DNA of 64,000 nt from Anthracocystis setariae (Eukaryota; Basidiomycota; Ustilaginomycetes; Ustilaginales; Ustilaginaceae). Within the stretch, counting starts at the first letter, position 1; each line of letters begins with the position of its first letter. The notes below the pieces were generated by a model. The model was not told the DNA's origin. It saw nothing but the letters and a program-made list of their open reading frames with translations, and made no database searches. Where the stretch lies: positions 682,001 to 746,000 of the forward strand of contig CAKMXJ010000037.1 in NCBI GenBank assembly GCA_928724745.1, written 5' to 3'. Of this stretch, positions 29,441 to 39,655 are shown in pieces. Position numbers and translations under genes: made by a program.

Positions 29441-29463
29441 CCCCCCCCCCCCCTCCCCCTCCT
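29441..29463. repeat. Poly-C tract downstream of VPS25
   Basis: A run of about 14 C followed by TCCCCCTCC lies in the gap between the convergent genes VPS25 and FUR1. It is likely length-variable and prone to sequencing error. Confidence 0.8.
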
Positions 29464-29657
29464 TCTCTCTCCGCGAATAGTGATTGTTTCGCGAAGCCAA
29501 GTCCGATGTGAGAACTGAGAGGGAGTTCAGTCGCATTCATCATCACGCGGGCCGAGTGCAAGCAGCAGGATAATGAATAGCTTTGAATTCGGGTAATTAG
29601 CATGTTTGTGTGTTTTTTCCAAGTTTACAAGCTTGCCCACCCTGGCCGAACGTGCGA

Positions 29658-30944
<1,287 letters not shown>

Positions 30945-33900
30945 CTAGACAAGGAAGTCGAGACATCCACGACTGCATCCTCGCCACATGATTGGAATGA
31001 GATCTTTGTTTTCAAATCCACCCATGGCACCCAACATGCTCGGATGACCTTGATCCGTCGTCCAACTTGCATTGTTCGCATCGTCACTCAAATCCACCTG
31101 GGCTTCACCCAGCTTAGCTACCCGAATGCCCCCAATATGAGAGATCCACTCGATTCGTGTCTCGCCTGGCGTGTTGAACACAGGCGCATGACGATGCTCT
31201 TGCTCAGTCAGAGGCCAATCTCGCCCTACATTCTCGCCGTTGTCTGCGCCCGGGCCCGACGATGAGCTGCGGTTAAGCCCGGAAGCGGACAAGGCAGATG
31301 AACTTGAGAAGCCCCGCACAAAGTTGGTGGATGCTGGACGTGTCATACCGCGCTCAGCTCCAAATGCTGAGCCTCTTGCGGCCAATAAGGACGAAGTGCG
31401 ACCGAGACCGGACGATGCGAAGCTTCGCTGGGTATTCGCAAATCGAACGTGCGGACCCAATACTGGCAGGCTTCCCAACTGCGACTCCGGACGAGATGGT
31501 CCAGACGAGGTGAAGCCTCCTGTGGTGCCTACAGAGGATGAAGCCGAGGATGACAAGGGTGAAGCGGGAATCGCACCACTGTCCGAGCTGGCAGCTGTAG
31601 ACGAGTTTCTCTCCATTCCTACATAGCCGCTTTCGGCCTTGCCAACGCCAAGCGTAGTACCAAGACTGGAAACACTGCTTGACGATCCGAAGCTACGTTT
31701 GCTTCGACGAAGGGCAATGTCACCCTTGCGCTTGCCCCCTGGAGCCATTTGCGACTCTGCGCAATGCTTGGGGTTGGGGCAGCGAGAAAACCACGGATTC
31801 TGGTTTGCATCATCGCCACGGTCCAGAGAGCCGGGCACGTCCACGCCGCCGAAGACATCATATGCTTCATGTTCCTCGTTCGTGTGGCCCGAAGTCCCAG
31901 AGCCAGCTGCTGACAGCGTTGTATTTGGCTGCGGTGGATCTGATGCGGGTTTCTTGATGGCGACAGAATTGCGTCGCACCCTGACTCTGGTACCCCAATC
32001 CTGTGTAGCACTGCGACGTGCAGCTTCAAGCATGGGCACGAGTCCATGACCGAGTTCACCCACCAAGCTCTGCAGCGTGCCGTTCTCGTATGCCTCGAGC
32101 AGCGTAGGCACCCTCTTGCCGAGTTTGTTGTCTTCAGGTCCGCCGTTGGAGCTGAAGCTCTTGGTACGTGAAGCAGTGGATCCGAAGGAGGCAGCACGAT
32201 TGCGTTGCTTCGCTTCGAACAGAGGCGTACCGATGCGCGAGCTGTCTCTGCTGCTGCTGCTGCGTCTGCTTCTGCGTTGCACACCGCCCACGGTTTGAAC
32301 CACGGGTGAGAGAAACGGCGAAGCGATACCTTGCACCTCAGCCTCCGCGACGTCGTACGGGCTCAAAAGTTTACGAATGCACAATTCCTGCAAGCTCGGT
32401 ACCCCCGCGGTCTGCTTCGCCCCCAACACACGCGAACGGCCAGTTACCTTTCCTCTCGCAAGCCCGCATTCGGTTGAAGGCGTCAATTCGAAAGCATCGA
32501 CACCATCTTCGTCGGCGAAAGCAGCCTCTAGGATGCGCTGACGCTCTTGCTCACCCTCATCCTCGTGGTCGGTCCAAGGAGTGATCGAAGGTATCTGCGA
32601 GGCCGTGTCATCTGCGTCCAAAGTGGTGTCAGCGGCGTCGGTGCTGTTGTCAGCGCTGCTAACGTCATCGGAGGCGCCAACTTCATGGATGGAATCAAAG
32701 TTTCCGGTGCGGAGCTGATCGATACCTCGAGCAAGGAAGCCTTGAACCTGCATCTCTGAGCGGGTGCGATCGAGTTGCCTCTGCTGATGAAGAGTGCTTG
32801 ACGCAGGAGCGCGGATGAGTGGCGGAGGCTGCTGCGATACTGGCACGGAGTCGACCTCGGCAGAGTTGGTTTCATTCCTGACTGGGGTGGTGGAAGAGGC
32901 ATCATCCGCCTCGTCTGCCTCGTCCATCTCAGAAAGGTTGTTGAGCGAATGCTGCTGACGAATGCATTGGGCTCGGTGGCAAAGAAGGGGGCGGACAGTG
33001 AGTACGCCGGTTTTGGGTGGCTTGATGAGATACGGGTTTGGGAACCAAGTGAAAACGTCCAGTTGAAGACGCAGAATCTCGGCAGGAAGATACTGGAGCT
33101 CATTGTTTGGGACGTGGAGCTCGGATAGATTTTGAAGATCGCCAATGGCTGCAGGAAGGAACTTGAGCTTGTTGCACCGTAGCGAGAGAACACGAAGGTT
33201 CTGCAGCTGGAAGAGTGCGCTTGGTAGAGTCGTCAAGGAGTTGGAGGCGAGGAAGATGCTGAGGGTAGCTTGACGGTCACGGTGGTCACGATGGGAGCCT
33301 GCAGAGCGGGAGCTGATTGCGCTCATGACGCTGTCGGTGCGGGCAAACGATTGGTCACGGCCCAAGCTGGGCTGAAATGCGGACTGACTGCGCGACAATG
33401 TGCGTTTGGCTGAGTTGCTGTTGGTCCTGGCAAAGTTGGAGTCATTGTGAATGTGAGCACTGAAGGGGGCGAGATAGGATTCGTGTCGGACGAGACCGCC
33501 CGATTTGGATTGCAAGAGGTGCTGGGGCGCAGGTTCGGATTCATCCTCGGCATCGTCGTCTCGGTCATAACGCGGAGGTGGAAGGGCAACAAAGCGGGAG
33601 AGATCGGCAATAGTAGGAAGGACTTCGGTGAGACTCTTGTTACTCAGATCGATCTTGCCCTGCTTTGGGTGTTTGGTTTCGAACATGACTTGGTCGACGA
33701 CTTTGCTCCAGTATTTGGCTGCGCGAGACCACCTATATGCTTCGTGTTGCTTGTGCTGATCCTGCTGAGGGGTTGCTGATGCGGTGGAGCGGACGCTCTG
33801 GCTGGACGTTGCAGGGGAGGTTGCCGATCCTGAAGCTTCGGAGAGTGCTACCTGTGGAGCTACGAGAGACGAGTTGGAAAGCTGCCGGGCTCTTCGAGTT

Positions 33901-34193
33901 GCAGCAAGGAAAGGGTCGAATCCAGTCTCTGGGTCGAGCTGCTCGCTGTGGTCCGAAAGGAAGCCATCGTCTGACGAGTCGGCATCCTGGTCATCGGTCT
34001 GCTGTTTTGACTTGGAGGTGGACGTACTGCGCGGAGGAGTGTGAAGGACTGCAGAAGGAGAGGTGAGATGGAGTTGCTTCCATGCTTCGGAGAGCACGAT
34101 GGGCGAGCGTGATTGCGATGAAGTCGAGGCTGATTGCGTAGAGGAGATTGGCACAGGGCTCGCGATCGGCATCGTGGGATTGTCTTGCATCAT
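30945..34193 (-). CDS. Large leucine-rich-repeat protein with conserved Cys-rich C-terminus
   Basis: A 1,082-residue protein if started at the ATG-ATG pair at 34193 (MMQDNPTMPIAS). An upstream in-frame ATG at 34403 would add 70 residues, mostly a (Leu-Ser)n run translated from a GA/CT microsatellite, so the shorter form is preferred. Visible: a basic helix with QGKIDLSNKSL (~165-195), four to five LRRs (~310-390; LPSALFQLQNLRVLSLRCNK, FLPAAIGDLQNLSELHVPNN), an acidic Ser-rich middle, and two short Cys motifs at the end: NPWFSRCPNPKHC (~835) and IMWRGCSRGCLDFLV (last residues). The layout matches an uncharacterised fungal LRR family; the CxxxxxC-type tail is its most conserved part. A scaffold or signalling role is a guess. 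Confidence 0.82.
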   Translation of the reverse strand: MMQDNPTMPIASPVPISSTQSASTSSQSRSPIVLSEAWKQLHLTSPSAVLHTPPRSTSTSKSKQQTDDQDADSSDDGFLSDHSEQLDPETGFDPFLAATRRARQLSNSSLVAPQVALSEASGSATSPATSSQSVRSTASATPQQDQHKQHEAYRWSRAAKYWSKVVDQVMFETKHPKQGKIDLSNKSLTEVLPTIADLSRFVALPPPRYDRDDDAEDESEPAPQHLLQSKSGGLVRHESYLAPFSAHIHNDSNFARTNSNSAKRTLSRSQSAFQPSLGRDQSFARTDSVMSAISSRSAGSHRDHRDRQATLSIFLASNSLTTLPSALFQLQNLRVLSLRCNKLKFLPAAIGDLQNLSELHVPNNELQYLPAEILRLQLDVFTWFPNPYLIKPPKTGVLTVRPLLCHRAQCIRQQHSLNNLSEMDEADEADDASSTTPVRNETNSAEVDSVPVSQQPPPLIRAPASSTLHQQRQLDRTRSEMQVQGFLARGIDQLRTGNFDSIHEVGASDDVSSADNSTDAADTTLDADDTASQIPSITPWTDHEDEGEQERQRILEAAFADEDGVDAFELTPSTECGLARGKVTGRSRVLGAKQTAGVPSLQELCIRKLLSPYDVAEAEVQGIASPFLSPVVQTVGGVQRRSRRSSSSRDSSRIGTPLFEAKQRNRAASFGSTASRTKSFSSNGGPEDNKLGKRVPTLLEAYENGTLQSLVGELGHGLVPMLEAARRSATQDWGTRVRVRRNSVAIKKPASDPPQPNTTLSAAGSGTSGHTNEEHEAYDVFGGVDVPGSLDRGDDANQNPWFSRCPNPKHCAESQMAPGGKRKGDIALRRSKRSFGSSSSVSSLGTTLGVGKAESGYVGMERNSSTAASSDSGAIPASPLSSSASSSVGTTGGFTSSGPSRPESQLGSLPVLGPHVRFANTQRSFASSGLGRTSSLLAARGSAFGAERGMTRPASTNFVRGFSSSSALSASGLNRSSSSGPGADNGENVGRDWPLTEQEHRHAPVFNTPGETRIEWISHIGGIRVAKLGEAQVDLSDDANNASWTTDQGHPSMLGAMGGFENKDLIPIMWRGCSRGCLDFLV

Positions 34194-34245
34194 CGCGTCT
34201 CCCGACAGTGCGACTGTATGCTGAAGAGCGTCACCGACACGATAT

Positions 34246-34297
<52 letters not shown>

Positions 34298-34873
34298 GAA
34301 GAGGAAAGCAAAAGCGATCAATATTAGCCTCTCTCAGAAGTAGACTCCTTGATACGAGGAGCTCCGATGCCTCCAACACACACACACAGCGCAGCAAAGT
34401 CATCCGAGCGGTTCACCCGTTTTTTGGTGGGGAACCCGAAAGACGCGTCGGCGGGCGTGTGAGCGTGATAAGAATTGAATAATCTCAAGAAAGAGTAATT
34501 TAATTTCTTATTTTCTTAATTTTCGATTTTATCACATGAAATCGGGCGGCTGTTGTACTTGATGGGGAAGTGGAGTTGGAGCCTGGAAATTTAACCAAAG
34601 AGTGTTGGTCTTTTGCGCTACTTCAAGACGCGTCACAAGTCCAGGGTCTCTCTCTCTCTCTCTGTCTCTCTGTCGCTCTCTCCCTCGCTTTTTCGCTCTC
34701 GCTCTGTGCGCACAACTCGAGATTAAAAACACGCTCCTCAACACCATCGCGACAGTATCCAACATCTCTTTGCACATCCACCACAAACTGTCTCGGCGCC
34801 AAACAACATTACAAGGTCAGGTCACATCAAATCTCTCGGTAGCACATCTATCTATCATCCTTCTCGATACAAA
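34194..34873. promoter_or_regulatory. Shared upstream region of the LRR gene and HSK3
   Basis: A 680-bp divergent region with a (GA)n microsatellite at 34249-34294, a CT-rich run at 34648-34700 before HSK3, and an AT-rich core near 34490-34540. CT-rich leaders are common upstream of fungal start sites. Confidence 0.5.
34249..34294. repeat. (GA)n microsatellite, about 23 units
   Basis: It is an uninterrupted GA run in the leader of the LRR gene. If the ATG at 34403 were used it would be translated as alternating Leu-Ser. Confidence 0.95.
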
Positions 34874-35256
34874 ATGATCCCACAACCATCATCGAACGGT
34901 GCCGCGTTGACGACCAAAGAGAGGCACTATATGCAACTCGCCGGCAAACTCAGTACACTGGCCCACTCTTTCGGCACAACAAAGCAGCATCTCAACTTGG
35001 CAGCAGAGCAGGCTTTCTATATGCGCAAGCTGGGAATCGCACAGGCGTCATTGTGAGTATCCCTCTTCAACGACCAAGGTATACCATCGAGATAAGCCAG
35101 CCTATCCGGCCGAAGAAAAGCTGCAACTCGAATAACTCATCGCAGGCTTGTATTGACGCATTCTCCATTCACTTGTGCGGCTGACTTTGCAACAGATTCA
35201 TGGCAGTGCTGCATGAGGTCGATCGAGAACAAGAAGCAGTTCCTGAAGAGCATTAG
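34874..35256 (+). CDS. HSK3: DASH/Dam1 kinetochore complex subunit Hsk3
   Basis: Exons 34874-35052 and 35196-35256 encode 79 residues. The 143-nt intron has GTGAGT, a CTGAC branch near 35180 and CAG at 35195. Splicing joins RKLGIAQASL to FMAVLHEVDREQE. The helical core KERHYMQLAGKLSTLAHSF, the AEQAFYMRKLG stretch and the spliced LFMA string fit the Hsk3 family, which is 65-100 residues long. Hsk3 is one of ten subunits of the DASH ring that couples kinetochores to spindle microtubules in fungi. Neither exon alone is recognisable as a full gene, so it is easily missed. Confidence 0.85.
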
Positions 35257-35602
35257 CCACCACGAGGGTCCGTGCCTTGCAGTAAGCCAAGCTAGCCAAG
35301 GTTCCGGTCCATAATAATGGTTGCTTGCGGCAGGTTCGCTCGATCTCGATGACCAAGGACCGAGCACAATGGCTCCTTTACTGTATGCATCCATCGCTTG
35401 ACTGCATTTTTTTTTTGTATTTGTATCGTATGCCTGTCTTGTTCTATGTAAGATCACATCCATTGCGCATCCGCGCGCACAGCCACACTGATTGACATCG
35501 GCTGCATTGCGACATTCGTGGGAGCGAGCACATGACCGCACTATCATGAGTTGCTCCGTCGCTAGTGCAGTAGAGTATTGGATATGTTGATGAGGCTGAA
35601 TT
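35257..35602. other. 3' region of HSK3 up to the Harbinger element
   Basis: No gene is seen. A T10 run lies at 35407-35416. The last three bases (ATT, 35600-35602) are the left target duplication of the transposon. Confidence 0.5.
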
Positions 35603-35615
35603 AGGGAGCTTTTGG
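35603..35615 (+). repeat. Left terminal inverted repeat of the Harbinger element
   Basis: AGGGAGCTTTTGG, preceded by the target duplication ATT. The next bases (TACG versus ACG in the right end) allow the match to extend with one gap. Confidence 0.9.
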
Positions 35616-35881
35616 TACGCCAGAAAAGCGCTTTTTTGTGAGTCAAATTTCTCTAAAGTCACATTTTTGACTTTTTGACTTTGACTCTTGAGACGGGCGT
35701 GAGTCAAATCAGGCCAAATTTGACTCACAAAACTTAGGTCCAAAAAGCTATATTGTTAAGCGTACACCAATGCGTAGGGCTGTGAAGCCAAGCTGTACGC
35801 AACTCAATCGCAACTCAATTGGCCTGAGCGGTGTTGTCTTCCTTGCTGCTGCTACCATCACCGGCAAGATTGATATTCACA

Positions 35882-36949
35882 ATGGACCTCCCTCAGACAC
35901 TTCTTCTACAGCTCTTGGTGCTTGCATCTGCAATAGCAGCTACATATCACCTTGTGTATGAAGTCCATGCCACCAGTGCCCTCCTTGTTCCCCGATGCCA
36001 CTACATGGACTTAGTAGGAATGTCGGACGAACATTTCAAAGACAACTTTGGTTTCAACCACAGCAAGTTTGAACAGATCCACACAGCTGTCCAACTTCCT
36101 CCTCTCATACACAGTGACATTCAAGACACTGAAGACAGCCGCACAGCCCTACTGATGCTTATTGGTTACTTGCGGGGCAGGTCACTTTGTGGCCTAGAGT
36201 CCCAGTATGGCTGGTCTGCATCCCGCACTAGTAGGATACGGTCTGAAGTTGTGGAGCAGCTTCTCAACAAATGGGGCCATCTACTTGATGTACGTCAATG
36301 TGGGAACACAGTACTTTCAAAGCAGAAACTCCAGCAATATGCTCAACAGATTCAGCAGAAATGCGGTGTTGATCTGATATGGGGCTTTGTTGATGGCACA
36401 CTACGTCCAGTTGCCAGGCCCACCAGAGGTCAAGAAGCGGTATACAATGGCTGGAAACACTTTCATGCGCTCAAGTACCAGATCATCAGTACACCTGACG
36501 GATTGATCTTTGCTCAAGGACCCTGGGATGGGAGCGAGAATGACTGGTCGGTGTGGAACAAGTCCAAAGTAAAAGACTGGTTGGTAACTGCATCGTACCA
36601 GGAAAATGGCAAGAAGCTGTACCTGTTTGGAGACAAGGGTTATAATCTCGAAGAGCATCTCATCATACCTTACAAAGGCAACCATATGACACCAGCACAA
36701 ACTCGGTTCAATGTCATCATGAGCAAGTATCGTATTACGGTGGAATGGGCCATTGGTTCAATTGGAACACTTTTCCCTCGACTCAACAATAAGCAGCAGC
36801 AGAAGTTCCTGCTCACCCCAGTTGCAAGTGACTTCCTGGTTGCGGTCCTTCTTCGGAATGCACTGTCATGTGTATCCGGCAATATAACTTCGCAGTACTT
36901 TGGCCTGGACCCACCATCCCTAGAGGAGTACTTTACAGAGAAGGACTAG
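35882..36949 (+). CDS. Harbinger (DDE_Tnp_4-type) transposase
   Basis: A 355-residue protein from ATG 35882 (MDLPQTLLLQ). Catalytic acids: Asp171 in GFVDGTLRPVARP, Asp251 in LFGDKGY and Glu288 in YRITVEWAIG, with the family's YNGWKHFHALKYQ after the first Asp. A helix-turn-helix-like region at ~85-130 (ALLMLIGYLRGRSLCGLESQ) precedes the core. It would cut and paste the element in the nucleus together with its Myb-like partner. Its 3' end overlaps the 3' end of that convergent gene by 17 bp. No stop or frameshift is seen. Confidence 0.95.
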   Translation: MDLPQTLLLQLLVLASAIAATYHLVYEVHATSALLVPRCHYMDLVGMSDEHFKDNFGFNHSKFEQIHTAVQLPPLIHSDIQDTEDSRTALLMLIGYLRGRSLCGLESQYGWSASRTSRIRSEVVEQLLNKWGHLLDVRQCGNTVLSKQKLQQYAQQIQQKCGVDLIWGFVDGTLRPVARPTRGQEAVYNGWKHFHALKYQIISTPDGLIFAQGPWDGSENDWSVWNKSKVKDWLVTASYQENGKKLYLFGDKGYNLEEHLIIPYKGNHMTPAQTRFNVIMSKYRITVEWAIGSIGTLFPRLNNKQQQKFLLTPVASDFLVAVLLRNALSCVSGNITSQYFGLDPPSLEEYFTEKD

Positions 36950-38012
36950 AACTTTGCTGCATCAGCAGTCGTAATACAGTATCCATCTTTCTGTTGATCC
37001 CCGTCATATCTGACTGCATTTGACTGACCTGATCCTTAAGGCGAACCACCTCTGAACCAAGTTGACCGGTGGAGCTTGTAGACTGGTGTTGACTGAGGGA
37101 AATCGCTTCAGCTTGCATCTCAGCAAGACGGTCAAGGCATTTAACCAATGATTCTCCAATCTGCGTCTTTGGTGTTTTTGGTGTTTTCCGTTTCTTCTGT
37201 GCTGGGCTGGATTGATGGGAATGGTATGGTTGGAAATCATCGTCATCTTCCACAGATGATTGCATGGCTTGACTCTCTGATGGCCCAGCCTCAGGAAGTG
37301 TACAAGGAAGAGAGTTGATGGGAAGACTGGGAAGGTTGCGGTGGCGCAACCGCTGCAGTGCAAGAGTTTGTCCAGTCTGACCCGCTTGCCTTGCTTGAGA
37401 TACTGCTTGTTTCCGCTTCTGCTTCTGGATGCGTTCCATCTGACTTGCAAGAGAGGCTGGTGTCTCGGGCTTCAGGAAAGAAAGCTTCATTGGAGATTTG
37501 TTGTATAGATCCACTAGATTGTGGAGTGTGGCATAGACTTCCTCCACGTCAAAGTTTGCTCCTGTTGCTTTCAAGCTGCGGGCATTCTTTTCTTGGACTT
37601 CTTTTACCAGTTTCCTCCACTGGGCCTCATAGGCCTCATCTTTCCGGACCTCTCTTTTGTGTAGTAAGAGAGCATCGTTGGTCTCCTTGACTGCTTCCTC
37701 CCAGACTGCCAATGCTTCTTCGCTTGTATGTGCAATCCAAGGATTGTGATTGTCCAGAGCCAGAATGAAGCATACACGATCTAGTGCTGACCAATTGAGG
37801 CCCCTTCGATTCCCTGTTGCTGGTGTCGAGTTTTTGCCCTTTGTTGGGGCTCTGCCAGTCTGCAGGGAGGACGCTGCAGTATTGAGACTCTGCTGATAGC
37901 TTTGGAGTTCTGGCAATTGGCTGTCCCGCTCCAATTCAAGGATGCTGTCATCTCCATCTGAGCAGAGGAGCTCATTTGCATTTGGTGGGGAGGATGGAAT
38001 GTGTCCAGACAT
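36933..38012 (-). CDS. Harbinger-borne Myb/SANT-like DNA-binding partner
   Basis: A 359-residue protein from ATG 38012. Residues ~70-150 (RGLNWSALDRVCFILALDNH ... WEEAVKETND ... YEAQWRKLVKEV) show the spaced tryptophans and helices of the Myb/SANT-like proteins paired with Harbinger transposases, which bind transposon ends and bring the transposase to the nucleus. A basic segment PAQKKRKTPKTPK (~275) could be a nuclear signal, and the end (~290-355) is a probable coiled coil (VVRLKDQVSQMQSDMTGINR). Family assignment rests on context plus the weak domain. Confidence 0.75.
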   Translation of the reverse strand: MSGHIPSSPPNANELLCSDGDDSILELERDSQLPELQSYQQSLNTAASSLQTGRAPTKGKNSTPATGNRRGLNWSALDRVCFILALDNHNPWIAHTSEEALAVWEEAVKETNDALLLHKREVRKDEAYEAQWRKLVKEVQEKNARSLKATGANFDVEEVYATLHNLVDLYNKSPMKLSFLKPETPASLASQMERIQKQKRKQAVSQARQAGQTGQTLALQRLRHRNLPSLPINSLPCTLPEAGPSESQAMQSSVEDDDDFQPYHSHQSSPAQKKRKTPKTPKTQIGESLVKCLDRLAEMQAEAISLSQHQSTSSTGQLGSEVVRLKDQVSQMQSDMTGINRKMDTVLRLLMQQSSSPSL

Positions 38013-38546
38013 TCTGAATCAATGTTGACGGCAGGAAGTTGCCAGAATGTTCTCACAGAATGCAGAGATGATGGTGTACAGGTGTGAAGACAAAAATGCA
38101 CAAATGCAGCCCGTAGTTGTCTCTTCAATTCAATTTTGCCATCGGCATGCCCTTGCAGAAATTTTTGGTATGGACCCGCACATTTTCCCCCAAGCTCCAT
38201 GCCATCAAAATTGTATGTGTCTGAGCTGAAAGAGCATGTACAGAAAGGGACAGAGCAGCTGAACATGATGGTACCTTTAGATTCTCTGTAGCATCACTGG
38301 TCGCTGCGCAATAGCAGCTCAAAGGCGACGTGAGTTTATCTCCTGAAAATCTTGAGATAAACTCACGTCGCCTTTGAGAGCATGTATCTCCTCACACAGT
38401 GCTCCTAGCAGCTTGCAACTGACATTTCTATGTTCCTCGGTTGATTCTCTACGCAATAGACTGCTTCAATAGTGTATACTTGATGTCAAATCATATCAAG
38501 ACTGGCTGTCAAAGATTGCTTGTATTGCATGAGTATGTACATTCAA
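38013..38546. other. Spacer between the second and third Harbinger genes
   Basis: These 534 bases hold the promoter of the Myb-like gene, the 3' end of the third gene and the perfect 25-bp inverted repeat at 38318-38378. No further gene is supported. Confidence 0.5.
38318..38378. repeat. Perfect 25-bp inverted repeat with 11-base spacer
   Basis: The arm 38318-38342 (starts CTCAAAGGCGACGTGAG) is exactly complementary to 38354-38378 around the spacer CTGAAAATCTT. As RNA it would be a very stable hairpin between the two minus-strand genes of the Harbinger element. It does not match the element's terminal repeats. Confidence 0.95.
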
Positions 38547-39488
38547 TTATTTGTTTGCACCTCTAACTTGTCTCTCCTCTGTCTTGCTTCCCAGTACCAT
38601 GTCAAGAAGCTCCTTACCAAGCTGAGAAGCGCCCTTCTCCTCATATATAGCCTGTCTATAGAAAGCACTGAAAGCCCACCTTCCTCCAGGGCAGTCATCT
38701 AAGGCCTCGGTGCTGTGGGTGGATTTGGTGTTGAAGATAGCAATGTCCAGGTGATCAAGTTGCACCTTGATGTTGTACTCGTGCAAGACCAAAAGACAAG
38801 GAGCTCCAAAGTTGAAAAGGAAAGAGGGAGGATGATCAAGCTTGTCAACATGCGCAACACCAGTGAAGCTGTCAAAGAAAGTGACTGTTGTCCACCAAGG
38901 GCTGAGTAAGTCGGCTTGCCTGTCAAATGACTTCCTGATAAAGTTGTTGGGCTTCTTTCTGGAAAGCATGTCCTTCTTCCATTCGTCTGGTAGGAGTGTC
39001 TTGAGAGGGAGAAGATGCTTCTGACTGTGTTCCTTGGCCCACTCAAGCAGGGCAGTGGCAATCTTCCTGTGTTTGCCCTTGTTGTCGGCTGTGAAACCAA
39101 GATAACTGTATCCAACACTGTGACTGATGCCAAGCTCGAAGTTTCCCCTAGTTTCCCTGCCTGGAATAGCTGTCTTGAGCTCCTGAAAGCGATCATAACC
39201 CTTCTTTGCTGATTTCTGAGCCTGTGCATGCTTGTGGTCCGAAGGAGGAGAGATTCTCATGAAGATTGGATCATCTGTGACCCTGTCTCTGAGCAGTAGG
39301 TTCGTTTTCAGATCGTCCTGAGCCTGTCCTAGCGTGGAGGATGCATCCTGAGAGGCCTGGGGTGCCTGTGAAGCGAGTTTGGAAACATGGATGACCTTAA
39401 CTTGCTTCTGAGGTCCGGAAATGCGTTTTCGATGTTCTCGTTCGCTTGCCTGCTGTGCCAGCATCTGTTTTTTGGTCCTTTTGCCCAT
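38547..39488 (-). CDS. Third Harbinger gene, possible 2-oxoglutarate/Fe(II) oxygenase-like protein
   Basis: A 313-residue protein from ATG 39488 (MGKRTKKQMLAQQASEREHR). Residues 1-60 are basic and Gln/Ala-rich. The C-terminal ~115 residues contain His213-x-Asp215 (GVAHVDKLDHP), then NFGAPCLLVLHEYNIKV (226-242), LDIAIFNTKSTHSTEAL with His258, and GGRWAFSAFYRQ with Arg270. An HxD dyad, hydrophobic strands, a distal His and an Arg ~12 residues later is the order in double-stranded beta-helix oxygenases; TET/JBP-type members accompany other DNA transposons in basidiomycetes. No sequence search was possible, so the fold is inference. It reads in the same direction as the Myb-like gene and is not needed in ordinary Harbinger elements. 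Confidence 0.6.
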   Translation of the reverse strand: MGKRTKKQMLAQQASEREHRKRISGPQKQVKVIHVSKLASQAPQASQDASSTLGQAQDDLKTNLLLRDRVTDDPIFMRISPPSDHKHAQAQKSAKKGYDRFQELKTAIPGRETRGNFELGISHSVGYSYLGFTADNKGKHRKIATALLEWAKEHSQKHLLPLKTLLPDEWKKDMLSRKKPNNFIRKSFDRQADLLSPWWTTVTFFDSFTGVAHVDKLDHPPSFLFNFGAPCLLVLHEYNIKVQLDHLDIAIFNTKSTHSTEALDDCPGGRWAFSAFYRQAIYEEKGASQLGKELLDMVLGSKTEERQVRGANK

Positions 39489-39642
39489 GTTTGGATGAAA
39501 ATTGAAAAAGCTGTGGTGGTTGTAAAGCAAGAATGACGCGAAGCAAAAAAGCGGTTTTTCACTTTTTAGCACCAAAACCTCAAAAGTGGTCTTCGGGGCA
39601 AGAGCTAAATTTGACTTTTGGAATTTCGCTCAGACACGTCGT

Positions 39643-39655
39643 CCAAAAGCTCCCT
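39643..39655 (-). repeat. Right terminal inverted repeat of the Harbinger element
   Basis: CCAAAAGCTCCCT, the exact reverse complement of the left end, followed by ATT. Confidence 0.9.

Larger units (their letters stand above)
35603..39655. mobile_element. PIF/Harbinger DNA transposon with three genes
   Basis: A 4,053-bp element bounded by perfect 13-bp terminal inverted repeats, AGGGAGCTTTTGG at 35603-35615 and CCAAAAGCTCCCT at 39643-39655, flanked by ATT on both sides (35600-35602, 39656-39658). It carries a DDE transposase (35882-36949, plus), a Myb/SANT-like protein (36933-38012, minus) and a third protein (38547-39488, minus). Sub-terminal copies of TTTGACT/AGTCAAA cluster in the left 150 bp and near 39610. 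All three frames are open and both ends match, so it may be autonomous. Harbinger elements normally have two genes and a TWA target; the third gene and the ATT target are unusual. Confidence 0.92.

Noticed and set aside
34194..34403. N-terminal extension of the LRR protein from ATG 34403
   Set aside because: Most of it is a Leu-Ser run translated from a GA microsatellite; judged to be leader sequence.
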